Source: Spirochaetales bacterium (GTDB taxonomy: Bacteria > Spirochaetota > Spirochaetia > DTKZ01). Taken from it: DNA of 25,502 nucleotides. The stretch's first letter is position 1; the number at the start of each line of letters is the position of its first letter. The translations under genes were made by a program, and so were the position numbers. Where the stretch lies: NCBI GenBank assembly GCA_031266855.1, contig JAISAF010000063.1:1-25502 (forward strand), read 5' to 3'. Under the pieces are notes generated by a model. That model was not told where the DNA came from. It saw only the letters and a list, made by a program, of their open reading frames with translations, and searched no databases. Below, one piece after another: positions 1 to 7,512 of this stretch.

Positions 1-55
1 GCTCCGCGCTGTGGCTGCTTCGCATCCCTCCAATCCCTTGCGCCGCCCAGCGGCA
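1..55 (-). repeat. Partial copy of composite repeat, subfamily B (cut by window edge)
   Basis: The first ~55 bases match the distal part of the subfamily B copy at 11335-11465: both read through GTGGCTGCTTCGCATCCCTC, then CCAATCCC and a GC-rich end with CAGCGG. The rest of the copy would lie to the left of the window. No coding potential is seen. Confidence 0.7.
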
Positions 56-605
56 GCGCAAAATCGCTTCGCGATTTTGCCACCAGCCAGGACGCATGGG
101 CGGGCAGCAAAATTGCGGCAGCCGGGTTACGCGCAGCTAATTGCCCTTGGCAATTAGCTGCCCCGGAATTGCCGTGGCAATTCCGGGGCCTGGTTCTAAA
201 GCCGCAAACGTAACCGTTGGCTGAAAGCGTGGTGGCGGCAGCCGGAACCGTGAAGGGCCGGGCCGAAGACGGCCCACGGATTTCCACGGACGGAAATCCG
301 TGGGAACCTCTAAAAACTTTCTATTGCTGGTAGTACGCACAGGAAACTTTTATACCTGTAAGCGTAACGGATGGCTGAAAGCGTGGTGGCGGCAGCCGGT
401 TGGTGATAAAGACAGGCACAGCGCGTTACGCGCTGTGCCTGGTGGCAGACCACGCAATTTTGCCCCTGCAAAATTGCGACCACCCGGTTACGCGCAGCTA
501 ATTGCCAAAGGCAATTAGCTGCCCCGGAATTGCCTCACGGCAATTCCGGGAACTGGTTCTGAGCTGCCGCTCACAGCAATTTTTTCCCGGAAAAATTACC
601 TCCGC
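56..605. repeat. Array of perfect hairpins (palindromic cassettes)
   Basis: Non-coding stretch packed with perfect inverted repeats read directly: 58-80 (10-bp stem, 3-nt loop), 134-160 (12 bp, loop 3), 161-188 (13 bp, loop 2), 273-304 (13 bp, loop 6), 414-440 (12 bp, loop 3), 453-478 (11 bp, loop 4), 495-521 (12 bp, loop 3), 523-550 (12 bp, loop 4), and an imperfect one at 578-597. A unit of about 100 bp at 107-205 recurs at 468-566 with identical stems but different loops; a degenerate third version lies at about 598-668. A 27-nt block at 219-245 recurs exactly at 373-399. Short open frames here are by-products of the repeats. No function is known to me. Confidence 0.85.
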
Positions 606-660
606 TTGGTTGTACGCGCATAATTGCCCCTGGCAAGTCCGTGGCTCTATTCTGAGCTAC

Positions 661-760
661 CGCCGCGCCAGGGATTGCAGCGGAAAGCCCGCAGGAATTG
701 CACCGGCAATTCCGAGGACTTGCAGCGGAAAGCCCGGTTTCCGGCGCTCCGCGCCGGAAA
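661..760 (+). repeat. Composite repeat, subfamily A, copy 1
   Basis: Contains two AGCGGAAAGCCC direct repeats flanking a hairpin (stem 694-701 / 706-713), followed by CCGG and a second perfect hairpin at 738-760 (10-bp stem, 3-nt loop). The inner stem is GGAATTGC/GCAATTCC here, against GGATTTGC/GCAAATCC in the other three copies, so both sides of the stem have changed together. Confidence 0.85.
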
Positions 761-827
761 GGCGCCCGAATTCCTTCGTAATCGAATAAACCTGATAGTC
801 AATTATTTAAAAAAATTTTAAATAAAA

Positions 828-856
828 TTGATATTGTTTTTATTTGGCAGTATACT
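828..856 (+). promoter_or_regulatory. Sigma-70 promoter of the sigma factor gene
   Basis: TTGATA (828-833), a 17-nt spacer, then TATACT (851-856): five of six matches to consensus in each box with ideal spacing. Predicted transcription start is about 862-863, which lies after the ATG at 860 and so argues for a downstream start codon. The heptamer CAGTATA occurs at 848-854 and again at 864-870, overlapping the -10 box and the start point, which could be an operator. Confidence 0.75.
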
Positions 857-901
857 ATAATGACAGTATATTTAAGTATGCGCGACTTAAAAGACGTTAA
901 A

Positions 902-1843
902 ATGCAAAAAAAAGCTAATAAACGCTACGAGGCGAAGTCCGGCGGGATAAGGGAGGGGGAGACCGATCCTTTAGCCCTGTACCTCAAGCAGATATCGCAG
1001 CATCCGCTTCTCACGATTGAGGACGAACAGCGTATCGGCGAAAGGGTCAAAAACCTGCGCGCTCAACTGAGTTCTTCGGAACGGCAGAACCGCAGGGATG
1101 AAAAAAAAATCGAGGAAAAACTTAGGCAGCAGAAAAACCTGATGATAAACTCGAACCTCCGTCTGGTTGTATCCATCGCGAAAAAATACCAGCACCGCGG
1201 CCTGTCCCTGCTTGATCTTATTGACGAGGGGAATATCGGTCTTATCGAGGCGGTTGAACGTTTTGACTATACCAAGGGCTGCCGGTTTTCCACCTATGGT
1301 ACGTGGTGGATACGGCAGGCGATCATCAAGAGCCTTGCTGACAAGGGGCGCGTTATTCGCATTCCTATTCACATGCTCAATACGATAAAAAAATGCTATT
1401 TCGTCGCGAAGCATCTTACGCAGGAACTTGGCCGCGATCCGAACAGCGAGGAACTGTCGGAGTATATGAATATTCCTTCGTATAAGGTCAAGGATATTAT
1501 GAAACTCTCTCAGGAAACCGCTTCCCTTGATTCCACTGTTGATGACGACAATATGACCAGCCTTGCCGATCTTATCCGGGACGACGCTTCCTCCGAGCCT
1601 TTCGAGGAAGTTTTTCAGATCACACTGCAAAGCACTATAGAAAAAGTCCTTCTTCAGCTTTCGGAGCGCGAGAAAAAGATCATCCAGCTTCGCTTCGGTC
1701 TTGACGGGGAAGGGCCTTTTACGCTGGAACAGACCGGAAAAATGCTTGGTATAACCCGCGAGCGCGTGCGTCAGATTCAGGAAAAAGCAATATCGAAACT
1801 GCGGGGTATTACACGGATTCAGGATTATCACGAGGTTCAGTAA
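902..1843 (+). CDS. RNA polymerase sigma-70 family factor (group 2, RpoD/RpoS-like)
   Basis: A 313-aa primary-like sigma factor that would direct RNA polymerase to a set of promoters. Region 1.2 is near residues 22-50. Region 2 (about 80-155) has NLRLVVSIAKKY, DLIDEGNIGL and TYGTWWIRQAI, the last with Gly where Ala is usual. Region 3 is about 160-240. Region 4 (about 250-302) has LSEREKKIIQLRFGL and the helix-turn-helix GITRERVRQIQEKAISKLR. It lacks the long region 1.1 and non-conserved insert of RpoD, so it is an alternative (group 2) factor. In-frame ATGs lie at 860, 878 and 902; 860 falls at or before the predicted transcription start, so 902 is preferred, although no good ribosome site precedes any of them. 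It is the only gene on the + strand and converges on the tRNA. An RpoS-like role is inference. Confidence 0.93.
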   Translation: MQKKANKRYEAKSGGIREGETDPLALYLKQISQHPLLTIEDEQRIGERVKNLRAQLSSSERQNRRDEKKIEEKLRQQKNLMINSNLRLVVSIAKKYQHRGLSLLDLIDEGNIGLIEAVERFDYTKGCRFSTYGTWWIRQAIIKSLADKGRVIRIPIHMLNTIKKCYFVAKHLTQELGRDPNSEELSEYMNIPSYKVKDIMKLSQETASLDSTVDDDNMTSLADLIRDDASSEPFEEVFQITLQSTIEKVLLQLSEREKKIIQLRFGLDGEGPFTLEQTGKMLGITRERVRQIQEKAISKLRGITRIQDYHEVQ

Positions 1844-1865
1844 AAAACAACGCCTGAGTATCTTC

Positions 1866-1937
1866 AGCCGGAAGTGAGAATCGAACTCACGACCTGCGCT
1901 TTACGAGAGCGCCGCTCTACCCCTGAGCTATTCCGGC
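1866..1937 (-). tRNA. tRNA-Thr (anticodon CGT)
   Basis: On the minus strand the cloverleaf closes with acceptor arms GCCGGAA (1931-1937) and TTCCGGC (1867-1873), a D-arm AGCTCAGGGGTAGAGC, an anticodon stem GCGCT/AGCGC around the loop CTCGTAA (anticodon CGT, reading ACG), and a T-arm with GTTCGAATC. About 72 nt including the discriminator base; CCA is not encoded. It lies tail to tail with the sigma factor gene. Confidence 0.95.
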
Positions 1938-1946
1938 ATAGGGTCT

Positions 1947-1975
1947 ACCTTACACGAAAAAAAAGGAAATTGCAA
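1947..1975 (-). promoter_or_regulatory. Possible promoter of tRNA-Thr
   Basis: Minus-strand TTGCAA (1970-1975), 17-nt spacer, TAAGGT (1947-1952), ending ten bases before the mature tRNA 5' end. The -35 box has four matches and the -10 only three, so this rests mainly on spacing and position. Confidence 0.4.
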
Positions 1976-2020
1976 GAGGCTGGACGGGGCCTGTTCAGTG
2001 AGGAAAGAATTCACCACAAA

Positions 2021-2151
2021 GCCGGAGACGGCCACTTTCCGAGAAGAAATTTATTGTAACGGACGCTCACCGTGCCCACGGAATGAGACCGAAGACGGCC
2101 GCTTTCCTATAGGTATGGATTGTTGCGGGCGCTTACCGCGCCCACGTAAAT
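2021..2151. repeat. Degenerate tandem duplication (unit about 66 bp)
   Basis: 2022-2040 matches 2089-2107 at 17 of 19 positions, and 2053-2080 matches 2119-2146 at 23 of 28. The units sit head to tail between the tRNA and the IclR gene. The 5' block (CCGAAGACGGCC) also occurs at about 263-274 in the left-end array. No gene is seen in 1938-2325. Confidence 0.6.
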
Positions 2152-2201
2152 ACACGCCGTCCGCATATAAAATCTGTCCGGTAATTTTTCGACTGGTCTA
2201 T

Positions 2202-2239
2202 GGGATCTGCCGCAAAATGGCGGCAGATCCCGCTGTTTT
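2202..2239 (+). terminator. Rho-independent terminator, + strand
   Basis: Perfect 12-bp stem (2202-2213 with 2220-2231), 6-nt loop, then GCTG and a run of five T (2235-2239). The T run lies on the right, so it ends rightward transcripts. The only rightward gene is the sigma factor ending 360 nt upstream, so its message may run across the antisense of the tRNA to this point. Confidence 0.7.
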
Positions 2240-2325
2240 TATATCAAAACTGTTCCCGAAGCTGTAGGGTTTTCCGAACAGCTCTATTATTTACGGGAAA
2301 AAAAGCGCAGGCCCCTTTGTTTTAC

Positions 2326-3099
2326 CTACACTTCATAGCCCATGCGCTTTGAAATGCCCGCGGCGGTGGCAGGAAGTTCGGCGCGGATAAGTTTAAGCTT
2401 TTCGGCGCTCATACGGTGAGTCGGGCCGGATGTGCTGATCGCAGCAATAACTTTTCCTGAATAGTCACGGATGGGTGTCGCGACACAGCGGACGCCGATT
2501 TCACATTCTTCGTTATCCTCGCCGTAGCCCTGCTTGCGCACTTTTGATAGTTCCGTGATAAGTTCGCTTTCGCTCTTAATGGTGTTCTTCGTAAGGACGG
2601 TTAAACCCTTCGCGGCAAGTTTGGAAATTTCGCCTTCCGTATAATCCAGCAGCAGGCACTTCCCCACTCCGGTACTGTGGAGGGGCGCTATCTTGCCAAT
2701 TCTCTGCAAGGTTTGCAGAATATGATCCGGCCCGTCAACTACATCAATGTAGACAACATAGTTTTCCTGGCTGATTGCCAGACAGGTCGATTCTCCGAAT
2801 TTCCGCGAGAGCGCCTCCAGAAAGGGCCTGACAACCTCGCGCATTTTGATTTGCCGGGAAATAAGATTTCCGATATGGCAGAATTTCATAGTCAGGAAAT
2901 AATGCAGATTGGTTGGATCCTGATCCGCATATCCGTAATCCATGAGAGTATTGAGGAACCTCAGGGTTGTACTAGGAGGCTGCGAGACGGAATTCGCGAC
3001 CTCCTGTAAGCGCATGGAACCATTATGCCCTGCCATTGTTTCTATGATTTGCAGGGCTTTCCCGATAGACAAATTTTTCTTTACTGCTTTTGACGTCAC
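2326..3099 (-). CDS. IclR family transcriptional regulator
   Basis: A 257-aa DNA-binding regulator of the IclR family: an N-terminal winged helix (about residues 8-62, with SIGKALQIIETMAG and LQEVANSVSQPPSTTLRFLNTL) and a C-terminal effector-binding domain (about 75-250, with GVGKCLLLDY and RDYSGKVIAAISTSGPTHRM). IclR proteins usually control sugar or aromatic catabolism and respond to a small ligand, which cannot be read here. The frame is open back to a TTG at 3111, but the GTG at 3099 is preferred because GGAG lies six bases before it. It lies downstream of the MFS transporter on the same strand, across an 800-bp repeat cluster; that this transporter is its target is only a guess. Confidence 0.92.
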   Translation of the reverse strand: MTSKAVKKNLSIGKALQIIETMAGHNGSMRLQEVANSVSQPPSTTLRFLNTLMDYGYADQDPTNLHYFLTMKFCHIGNLISRQIKMREVVRPFLEALSRKFGESTCLAISQENYVVYIDVVDGPDHILQTLQRIGKIAPLHSTGVGKCLLLDYTEGEISKLAAKGLTVLTKNTIKSESELITELSKVRKQGYGEDNEECEIGVRCVATPIRDYSGKVIAAISTSGPTHRMSAEKLKLIRAELPATAAGISKRMGYEV

Positions 3100-3131
3100 G
3101 ACTTTCTCCAATTTTTTTATTTTCAGTATCC

Positions 3132-3205
3132 AATGTAAGGCATACCGAAGGACTATGACAGCTTTCCTTTTTTCAGAACCTTATCAGAAATGCAAAACTT
3201 ACATT
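3132..3205. promoter_or_regulatory. Inverted 8-mers upstream of the IclR gene
   Basis: AATGTAAG (3132-3139) and its reverse complement CTTACATT (3198-3205) lie within about 110 bp upstream of the regulator's start. IclR proteins often autoregulate through palindromic sites, but the 58-bp spacing is wide and the match could be chance. Confidence 0.2.
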
Positions 3206-3363
3206 AAATCAAATTCTTTGAATTTTACCATGCGGCCTTTTTTTCACTTTTTGAACCTTCCCCCGTTTCTTCTGCCATAGTCTTGTATATAATATGCCTA
3301 TATTTTTCCATTTTTGCCAATAGTTTTTTTAGTAAAAATAAGAAATTTTTTCCGTATGGTATA

Positions 3364-3482
3364 ATTCGGAATTTGGGCGCATTTTTGGCGCTTTGCGCCA
3401 AAAACCGGGCTTTCCGCTCCAAGTCCTCGGATTTGCTTATGCAAATCCTGTGGGCTTTCCGCTACAATCCCTTGCGCAGCCA
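3364..3482 (-). repeat. Composite repeat, subfamily A, copy 2
   Basis: Starts with the 17-mer ATTCGGAATTTGGGCGC (3364-3380), then a perfect hairpin at 3382-3404 (10-bp stem, 3-nt loop), then a 73-bp constant block at 3405-3477 that matches the copy at 22991-23063 at 69 of 73 positions. The block holds an inner hairpin (stem 3429-3436 / 3441-3448) whose loop TTAT differs from the CCAT of the other copy. Confidence 0.88.
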
Positions 3483-3550
3483 CTAATCCGCTCGGCGTAG
3501 GCTCCAGCCTACGCCGGGTTAGAAGCAAGCGTCCACGCTTGCAGCTTTAG

Positions 3551-3633
3551 AAAAGTGCCAGGTACATTTTCTATTGTCGCATACTAAAATATGCAGTTAT
3601 TGTGTGAAACGTAAAAAGGTGCCTGGCACTTTT
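3551..3633. mobile_element. MITE-like element, copy 1
   Basis: Bounded by a 12-bp perfect terminal inverted repeat (3551-3562 and 3622-3633, outer sequence AAAAGTGCCAGG). 3551-3630 aligns without gaps to 17431-17510 at 64 of 80 positions by hand count, best at the ends. No coding capacity. The GTGCCTGGCAC end resembles small elements mobilised in trans by REP-associated (IS200-like) transposases; that link is inference, as no transposase is in the window. Confidence 0.65.
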
Positions 3634-3645
3634 TTATAATTTTCT

Positions 3646-3724
3646 TTATTCTTCTTTCCTTTTTTACTTCCTCGCCCTTGCCCATCCTCGCCCTTGCCAG
3701 TTTTCGACTTCGCGGTAAATTTTT
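3646..3724 (-). repeat. Dispersed D-C module (CGCCCTTGCCC tandem plus CGACTTCGCGGT)
   Basis: A pyrimidine-rich lead, two 14-nt units of the type CTCGCCCTTGCCCA, then TTTTCGACTTCGCGGTAAAT. The same composite occurs at 11559-11650, 17332-17425 (opposite orientation) and 23144-23231. No function is visible. Confidence 0.7.
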
Positions 3725-3784
3725 CTTTGTGGTATGGGCAGGACATCGGCGGTTACTATATAAATTAAGTTGCGCGAAGCGCAC

Positions 3785-3904
3785 ATAGCCCGTGGGGCAC
3801 AAGGGATTGTAGGGGCGCGAAGCGGCCACGGTGTCCGCACCGGGGCCGGAGCGATAGCGAAGCCCCGAAAAGCCCGGTTTTTTTGTGGCGAAGCCACAAA
3901 AAAA
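3785..3904 (+). repeat. Composite repeat, subfamily B, copy 2
   Basis: Shares with the reverse complement of 11335-11465 the blocks AGGGATTG, GCGAAGC-GCCACGG, CGGGGCCGGAGCGATAGCG and AAAGCCCGG, and ends in a 27-bp palindrome at 3878-3904 (12-bp stem, 3-nt loop). The T-run is on the 5' side and the A-run on the 3' side, so the palindrome is not a conventional terminator. It abuts the 3' end of the MFS gene. Confidence 0.78.
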
Positions 3905-3919
3905 TGTGCAAATAGGTTT

Positions 3920-5059
3920 TTACTTCTTTCCCGTCAGCCGCAGGACTCCCAGAAACGCGAAAAAAATCAATATCTGTATGGCACAGGTAAGGAGAGGGAA
4001 GGAGGACAGGCCCGAGGACTGCATCAGATAACCGGCAAGGGGCGGAAAAACCATGCCGCCGGAGGAGGATGCCGCGACAAAAATGCCAGCCACAAAGCCG
4101 CTGACGAGTCTGCGTTCTCCGGCAAGGGTAAAGGTCGCGGGCATGATTGAAGCCTGAAACAGGCCGGCAAGAATCGTCGATATCCACAAACCGGCAAGGG
4201 ATGGCGGGAAAAGGACAAGGGCGCCCATCGAAAAGACTATCCCCGTGCAGGCAATAAAAAGAAGCCGGCGGGAACCAAGCCGCCTGATCAGATAAATCCC
4301 GGCAATCCGTCCACAGGTCATGGCGCCCCAGAAGACGGCGGTAAGGACGCCCGAAAGACTCTCTCCGGCAAGGCCGGTATGCAGCGCGTAGCTGTATATC
4401 CAGCCGGAAAAGCAGGACTCCGCTCCTCCGGCAAAAAGGATAACCGTGGCAAAAAAGAAAATCAAAAGCGGGGAACCACGCACTACAGGTTCTTCCTCAT
4501 ACGAGGCCTGTGCGCTGTGCGGAAGCCGCAGGGTAACAAATCCCATAAGCGCGGCCAGGCCCGCGAGAAGACGGAAAGCGGCGCCAAGGCTGATATTGGC
4601 GTGAAGGGAAGCGGCGATGACAAGCGGCGAAATAATCGCTCCTATGCAGTAGGAAAGATGCAGCCCGCTCATATACGGCCCCACATTCATTCCGTGCAGC
4701 CGGATAATTCCCCGCTGGCCGCCTACCTCGCCTACTCCAAGTCCCAGTCCCAGAAAAAGAACGAAGGCAAACAGCATATACAGATTCGCCGAAAAGGACA
4801 GCAGGAAAAGCATCAAGGCTATGAACAAAAGAACAAGGCCCATAACCGCGCCGCCCTTGAACCTGTCAATAACGCGGCCCCCGCTCAGGCTGCCAGTCAC
4901 ATAGCCGCAGCGGAAAAAAATGAAGAGCATCCCGATACGGGAAATTGTTTCCCCGGTAAGCCGCGCAAAACCGGGGATTGATGGTCCCAGCGAACCCGCC
5001 GCGAGTCCGACGATGATAAAGGCGCCATACAAAATAAAAGTTTCGACTGCGTGGGCCAT
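3920..5059 (-). CDS. MFS transporter
   Basis: A 379-aa integral membrane protein with about 12 hydrophobic segments, of the major facilitator superfamily. The first helix carries GSLGPSIPGFA, and the loop between helices 2 and 3 carries a GGRVIDRFKGG signature related to the MFS G-x-x-x-D-R motif; LHLSYCIGAIISPL and a long central loop (about residues 180-195) separate the two halves. The general look is of the sugar/NaGLT1-FucP-like or multidrug branches; the substrate cannot be named. The start has a strong site, AAGGAG, just upstream. It follows the CheA-like gene by 156 nt on the same strand with no clear terminator between, so it may be read through from the motility operon, or have its own unrecognised promoter. 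Confidence 0.88.
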   Translation of the reverse strand: MAHAVETFILYGAFIIVGLAAGSLGPSIPGFARLTGETISRIGMLFIFFRCGYVTGSLSGGRVIDRFKGGAVMGLVLLFIALMLFLLSFSANLYMLFAFVLFLGLGLGVGEVGGQRGIIRLHGMNVGPYMSGLHLSYCIGAIISPLVIAASLHANISLGAAFRLLAGLAALMGFVTLRLPHSAQASYEEEPVVRGSPLLIFFFATVILFAGGAESCFSGWIYSYALHTGLAGESLSGVLTAVFWGAMTCGRIAGIYLIRRLGSRRLLFIACTGIVFSMGALVLFPPSLAGLWISTILAGLFQASIMPATFTLAGERRLVSGFVAGIFVAASSSGGMVFPPLAGYLMQSSGLSSFPLLTCAIQILIFFAFLGVLRLTGKK

Positions 5060-5215
5060 TAGAAGCTCCTTTTCCAGAATATCAGGCTTGTCCGGTAAAC
5101 CTTACGGACGAGGTGCCGCGATGTTACCGCCGGGGTACAAGTCCGCGGGGACTGTAGCCTTTGCAGCCGCGCCCCCAAAGGCAGACACATTAACCAGGCG
5201 TCATATACCACGCGC

Positions 5216-6985
5216 CTATGAATCATGAGACATGAGTACGCAGACAGAGGAAACAAGTTCGGCGGGCGAATAGAGTTTTTCGTCCTCAATGGAATCAGCC
5301 GCTATGATAAAGGTCTGTCCTCCCGCACGGATAAGAATGCCGTTTGTCCCCGGCGACGCCTGTCCGCGAAGAAGCCGCAGGGGATATTCAACCCCGTCAA
5401 GCGTGTATGATAATTTCTTTTTACCGGAAATTTTTTCAGTTAAGGGAAATATTCTTTCCGTCATGACCTTGGGCGCGAGGAGCATCCTGCCGCCTATCTG
5501 AGCGGAAAAAGCAGGATGCTTTACTGTCCTGTCGGAAAAGCTGATAAGGAAGGCTGTCCCCTGTCCCGGTTTTGATTTCAGCGAAAGGCCGCCGCCCAGA
5601 ACGCCGGTCACAAGGCCGCGTACCGTGTCAAGACCGACCCCCCGTCCGGAAACGGCGCCGGAAATCCTGCGCGTGGTAAATCCGGGCCTGGTCAGGATTT
5701 CCAGAATCCCATCCTGCTTTTCGGAGGCGTAAGCGGAAGGGCCTAGGGCGGCGCGTATTTTATCCACGCTGATGCCCGCCCCGTCATCGGCGACTTTCAG
5801 GGAGTAATCTCCGTTTTTGATTACCGTTTCTATAAGGAGGTTCCCCCATTCCGGTTTTCCCGTGTTTTGCCGCGCTCGCGGTTTTTCAATGCCGTGGTCA
5901 ACGGCATTGCGTACCAGGTGAGTTAGAATAGTGTTCAGGGCATCGCGTACCGCGGGCGGGACAAAAACATCCCCGTCCATGCGTACTTTTGTTTCAAGCA
6001 TTTTCCCCAGAGCGGAAGCGGTATCGTTGGCCATTTCCGCCGCCTTTTCCAGGATAAGCGCAATGGATGTTCCGTTCTGCCGTATCAGGGCGGAAGCCAG
6101 TTCCCGCGCGAGAAACTTTCCCCGCGCGTCTTTTACCGGGCATACGCCGAGGCACGCGGCAAGAAAGGCGTTGCGGGCAAGGTCATCCTGATACAGAAAA
6201 ACGCTTTTCCGTTCTCCCCTCGCGTAGCGCGGGATAGCGGAAGCGGGGGAAAACTCTTCTTCCGCCGCGCTTTCCTCCTTCCGCGCCTGCCCGACATGAC
6301 CGAAGGGGATTTCCGCTATGTCCAGCGACACGACCCCATCCACATCAAGCGCCTTTTCCAGTTCAGAGCTTTCTTTTCCTGTTGTCGCGTACAGGGAAAC
6401 GGCGAAATCCCTGTCCTGTTTCAGGATGTCCAGAGGCGGGGTAATGCGGATAACATTCGCGCACAGTTCCAGATTATTAACAAGAAGATACAGCCGGGGA
6501 AAAGGCATGGGTTCATCAGGTCCAATTTCCACATCAATCCGAAAAAACCGTTCGCCCCGGCAGCGCGCCTCCTGAATCATAGCCATTTCAAAATCATCGG
6601 AGCTGAACTGCGCGGCTTCCTGCCGCCGCGAAGGATCTTCCTGCCCGGGTTCTCCCAGCTCGGCATTCAGGTCTTCCAGCGTCTGGCGAAGTTCCCCGCA
6701 CAGGTTTTCCACCTGGAGGGAAAACTCCTGCCCGCCGGACAGGTTGCCTGAATCCCGCGCTGTGGCGAGAACTTTTTCAATCGCTTCCGCCTTCGCGGCG
6801 ATTGCGCCGTAGCCCAGAAACGCGGCCTCCGATTTCAGGGAGTGTACATCGCGGAAACAGCGGGACACCAGGTCTGTGTCCCCGCCGGACATCCAGGTCT
6901 TCACGAAAAACGAAAGGGATTCGCCTATCCTCTGCGCGTCATCCCGAAAAAAAAGTTTTAATTCTCTTGCTGTAGCCGCGTTCAT
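5216..6985 (-). CDS. CheA-like histidine kinase with Hpt domain
   Basis: A 589-aa cytoplasmic protein built like a divergent CheA. An Hpt domain (about 1-110) carries the phospho-accepting His48 in RDVHSLKSEAAFLG. A second domain (about 141-230, from ERFFRIDVEIGPDEP) resembles a CheA P2-type regulator-binding domain. The ATPase domain (about 340-485) has the N box HLVRNAVDHGIE (356-367), DDGAGIS (400-406), SGRGVGLDTV (446-455) and GQGTAF (474-479). The C-terminal ~95 residues sit where CheW-like P5 would be, but the match is weak. The P3 dimerisation helix pair is also poorly recognisable. It starts two bases after the previous stop with a good AAAGGAAAGAG site. A role in motility signalling, separate from the main CheA, is inferred from position. 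Confidence 0.85.
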   Translation of the reverse strand: MNAATARELKLFFRDDAQRIGESLSFFVKTWMSGGDTDLVSRCFRDVHSLKSEAAFLGYGAIAAKAEAIEKVLATARDSGNLSGGQEFSLQVENLCGELRQTLEDLNAELGEPGQEDPSRRQEAAQFSSDDFEMAMIQEARCRGERFFRIDVEIGPDEPMPFPRLYLLVNNLELCANVIRITPPLDILKQDRDFAVSLYATTGKESSELEKALDVDGVVSLDIAEIPFGHVGQARKEESAAEEEFSPASAIPRYARGERKSVFLYQDDLARNAFLAACLGVCPVKDARGKFLARELASALIRQNGTSIALILEKAAEMANDTASALGKMLETKVRMDGDVFVPPAVRDALNTILTHLVRNAVDHGIEKPRARQNTGKPEWGNLLIETVIKNGDYSLKVADDGAGISVDKIRAALGPSAYASEKQDGILEILTRPGFTTRRISGAVSGRGVGLDTVRGLVTGVLGGGLSLKSKPGQGTAFLISFSDRTVKHPAFSAQIGGRMLLAPKVMTERIFPLTEKISGKKKLSYTLDGVEYPLRLLRGQASPGTNGILIRAGGQTFIIAADSIEDEKLYSPAELVSSVCVLMSHDS

Positions 6986-6987
6986 TT

Positions 6988-7512
6988 TTAACTCTTTCCT
7001 TTACGCCCCTGTAACGCAATCATAAGCTGTACTTCGCCTACAGGAAGATCCAGCGTATTTGCTATTATATCAGGGGAAATTCCCTTACGGTACAGATCAA
7101 AAATTTCAGAAAGGTTCCTGTCCTCTTTCGGGCTTTGCGGCGGGGGCGATTCCGGCGGGGCGGCGGTTCCGGCGGAGGGCAGCGGGCGTCTTAGCCGCGC
7201 GTATACCCTGTCCGCGGCCTCCTCCTTTTTTACTTCCTTTTTCATCAAACCGATTCTTCTATTCGCCGTGTCCAGTATCCTTTGCAGTTCTCCTGCCTTG
7301 TCTTCGAACAGGGTGATGTTCCTGTCGGTTATTCTGTTCATCTCCTGCATCAAATCCCGAACGATGCGGCCCGCCTCATTGCGAAGATTATCCAGAAGCA
7401 TTTCCGCCTCAAGGCGTTTGTCAATCCGCCTTTTGAAATAGAGGTACATACCTGTAAGAGCCAGAGCGTTCAGGCCCAGTAAAAGCGCGAAACTCAAAGA
7501 GAAAATCCTCAC
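6988..7512 (-). CDS. Membrane-anchored coiled-coil protein (DUF6115-like)
   Basis: A 174-aa protein of unknown function. One N-terminal membrane segment (about 4-24) is followed by a charged, probably coiled-coil stretch (about 30-98), a Pro/Ser/Ala-rich linker, and a conserved C-terminal helix-turn-helix-like block EIFDLYRKGISPDIIANTLDLPVGEVQLMIAL (split: EIFDLYRKGISPDI, then IANTLDLPVGEVQLMIAL). Such short anchored proteins accompany flagellar operons in spirochaetes and related bacteria. The start is GTG, overlapping the stop of the preceding gene by four bases (GTGA), so translation is probably coupled. The product should face the cytoplasm with its tail; its partner is unknown. Confidence 0.8.
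   Translation of the reverse strand: MRIFSLSFALLLGLNALALTGMYLYFKRRIDKRLEAEMLLDNLRNEAGRIVRDLMQEMNRITDRNITLFEDKAGELQRILDTANRRIGLMKKEVKKEEAADRVYARLRRPLPSAGTAAPPESPPPQSPKEDRNLSEIFDLYRKGISPDIIANTLDLPVGEVQLMIALQGRKGKS

Noticed and set aside
56..605. CRISPR array
   Set aside because: There are no equal-length direct repeats with similar-sized unique spacers, and no cas genes; the pattern is of separate hairpins of differing sequence.
56..605. Integron attC sites, known from Treponema denticola
   Set aside because: I cannot find paired GTTRRRY/RYYYAAC core sites flanking the hairpins, nor gene cassettes between them.
300..821. Short open reading frames on both strands in the left-end region
   Set aside because: They run through palindromes and repeats, lack ribosome sites and family features, and similar peptides appear wherever the repeats occur.
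860..901. Sigma factor start at 860 or 878
   Set aside because: The ATG at 860 precedes the predicted transcription start, and 878 has no ribosome site and little leader; 902 is kept as the more likely start, though not proven.
971..1831. Long open frame antisense to the sigma factor gene
   Set aside because: It mirrors the codon pattern of the recognised sigma factor and has no family features.
3878..3904. Terminator at the end of the MFS gene
   Set aside because: The palindrome has its T run before and A run after the stem on both strands, the reverse of a terminator, and it is part of a dispersed repeat.
3920..4981. Long + strand open frame over the MFS transporter
   Set aside because: It is a hydrophilic, low-complexity mirror of a membrane protein gene.
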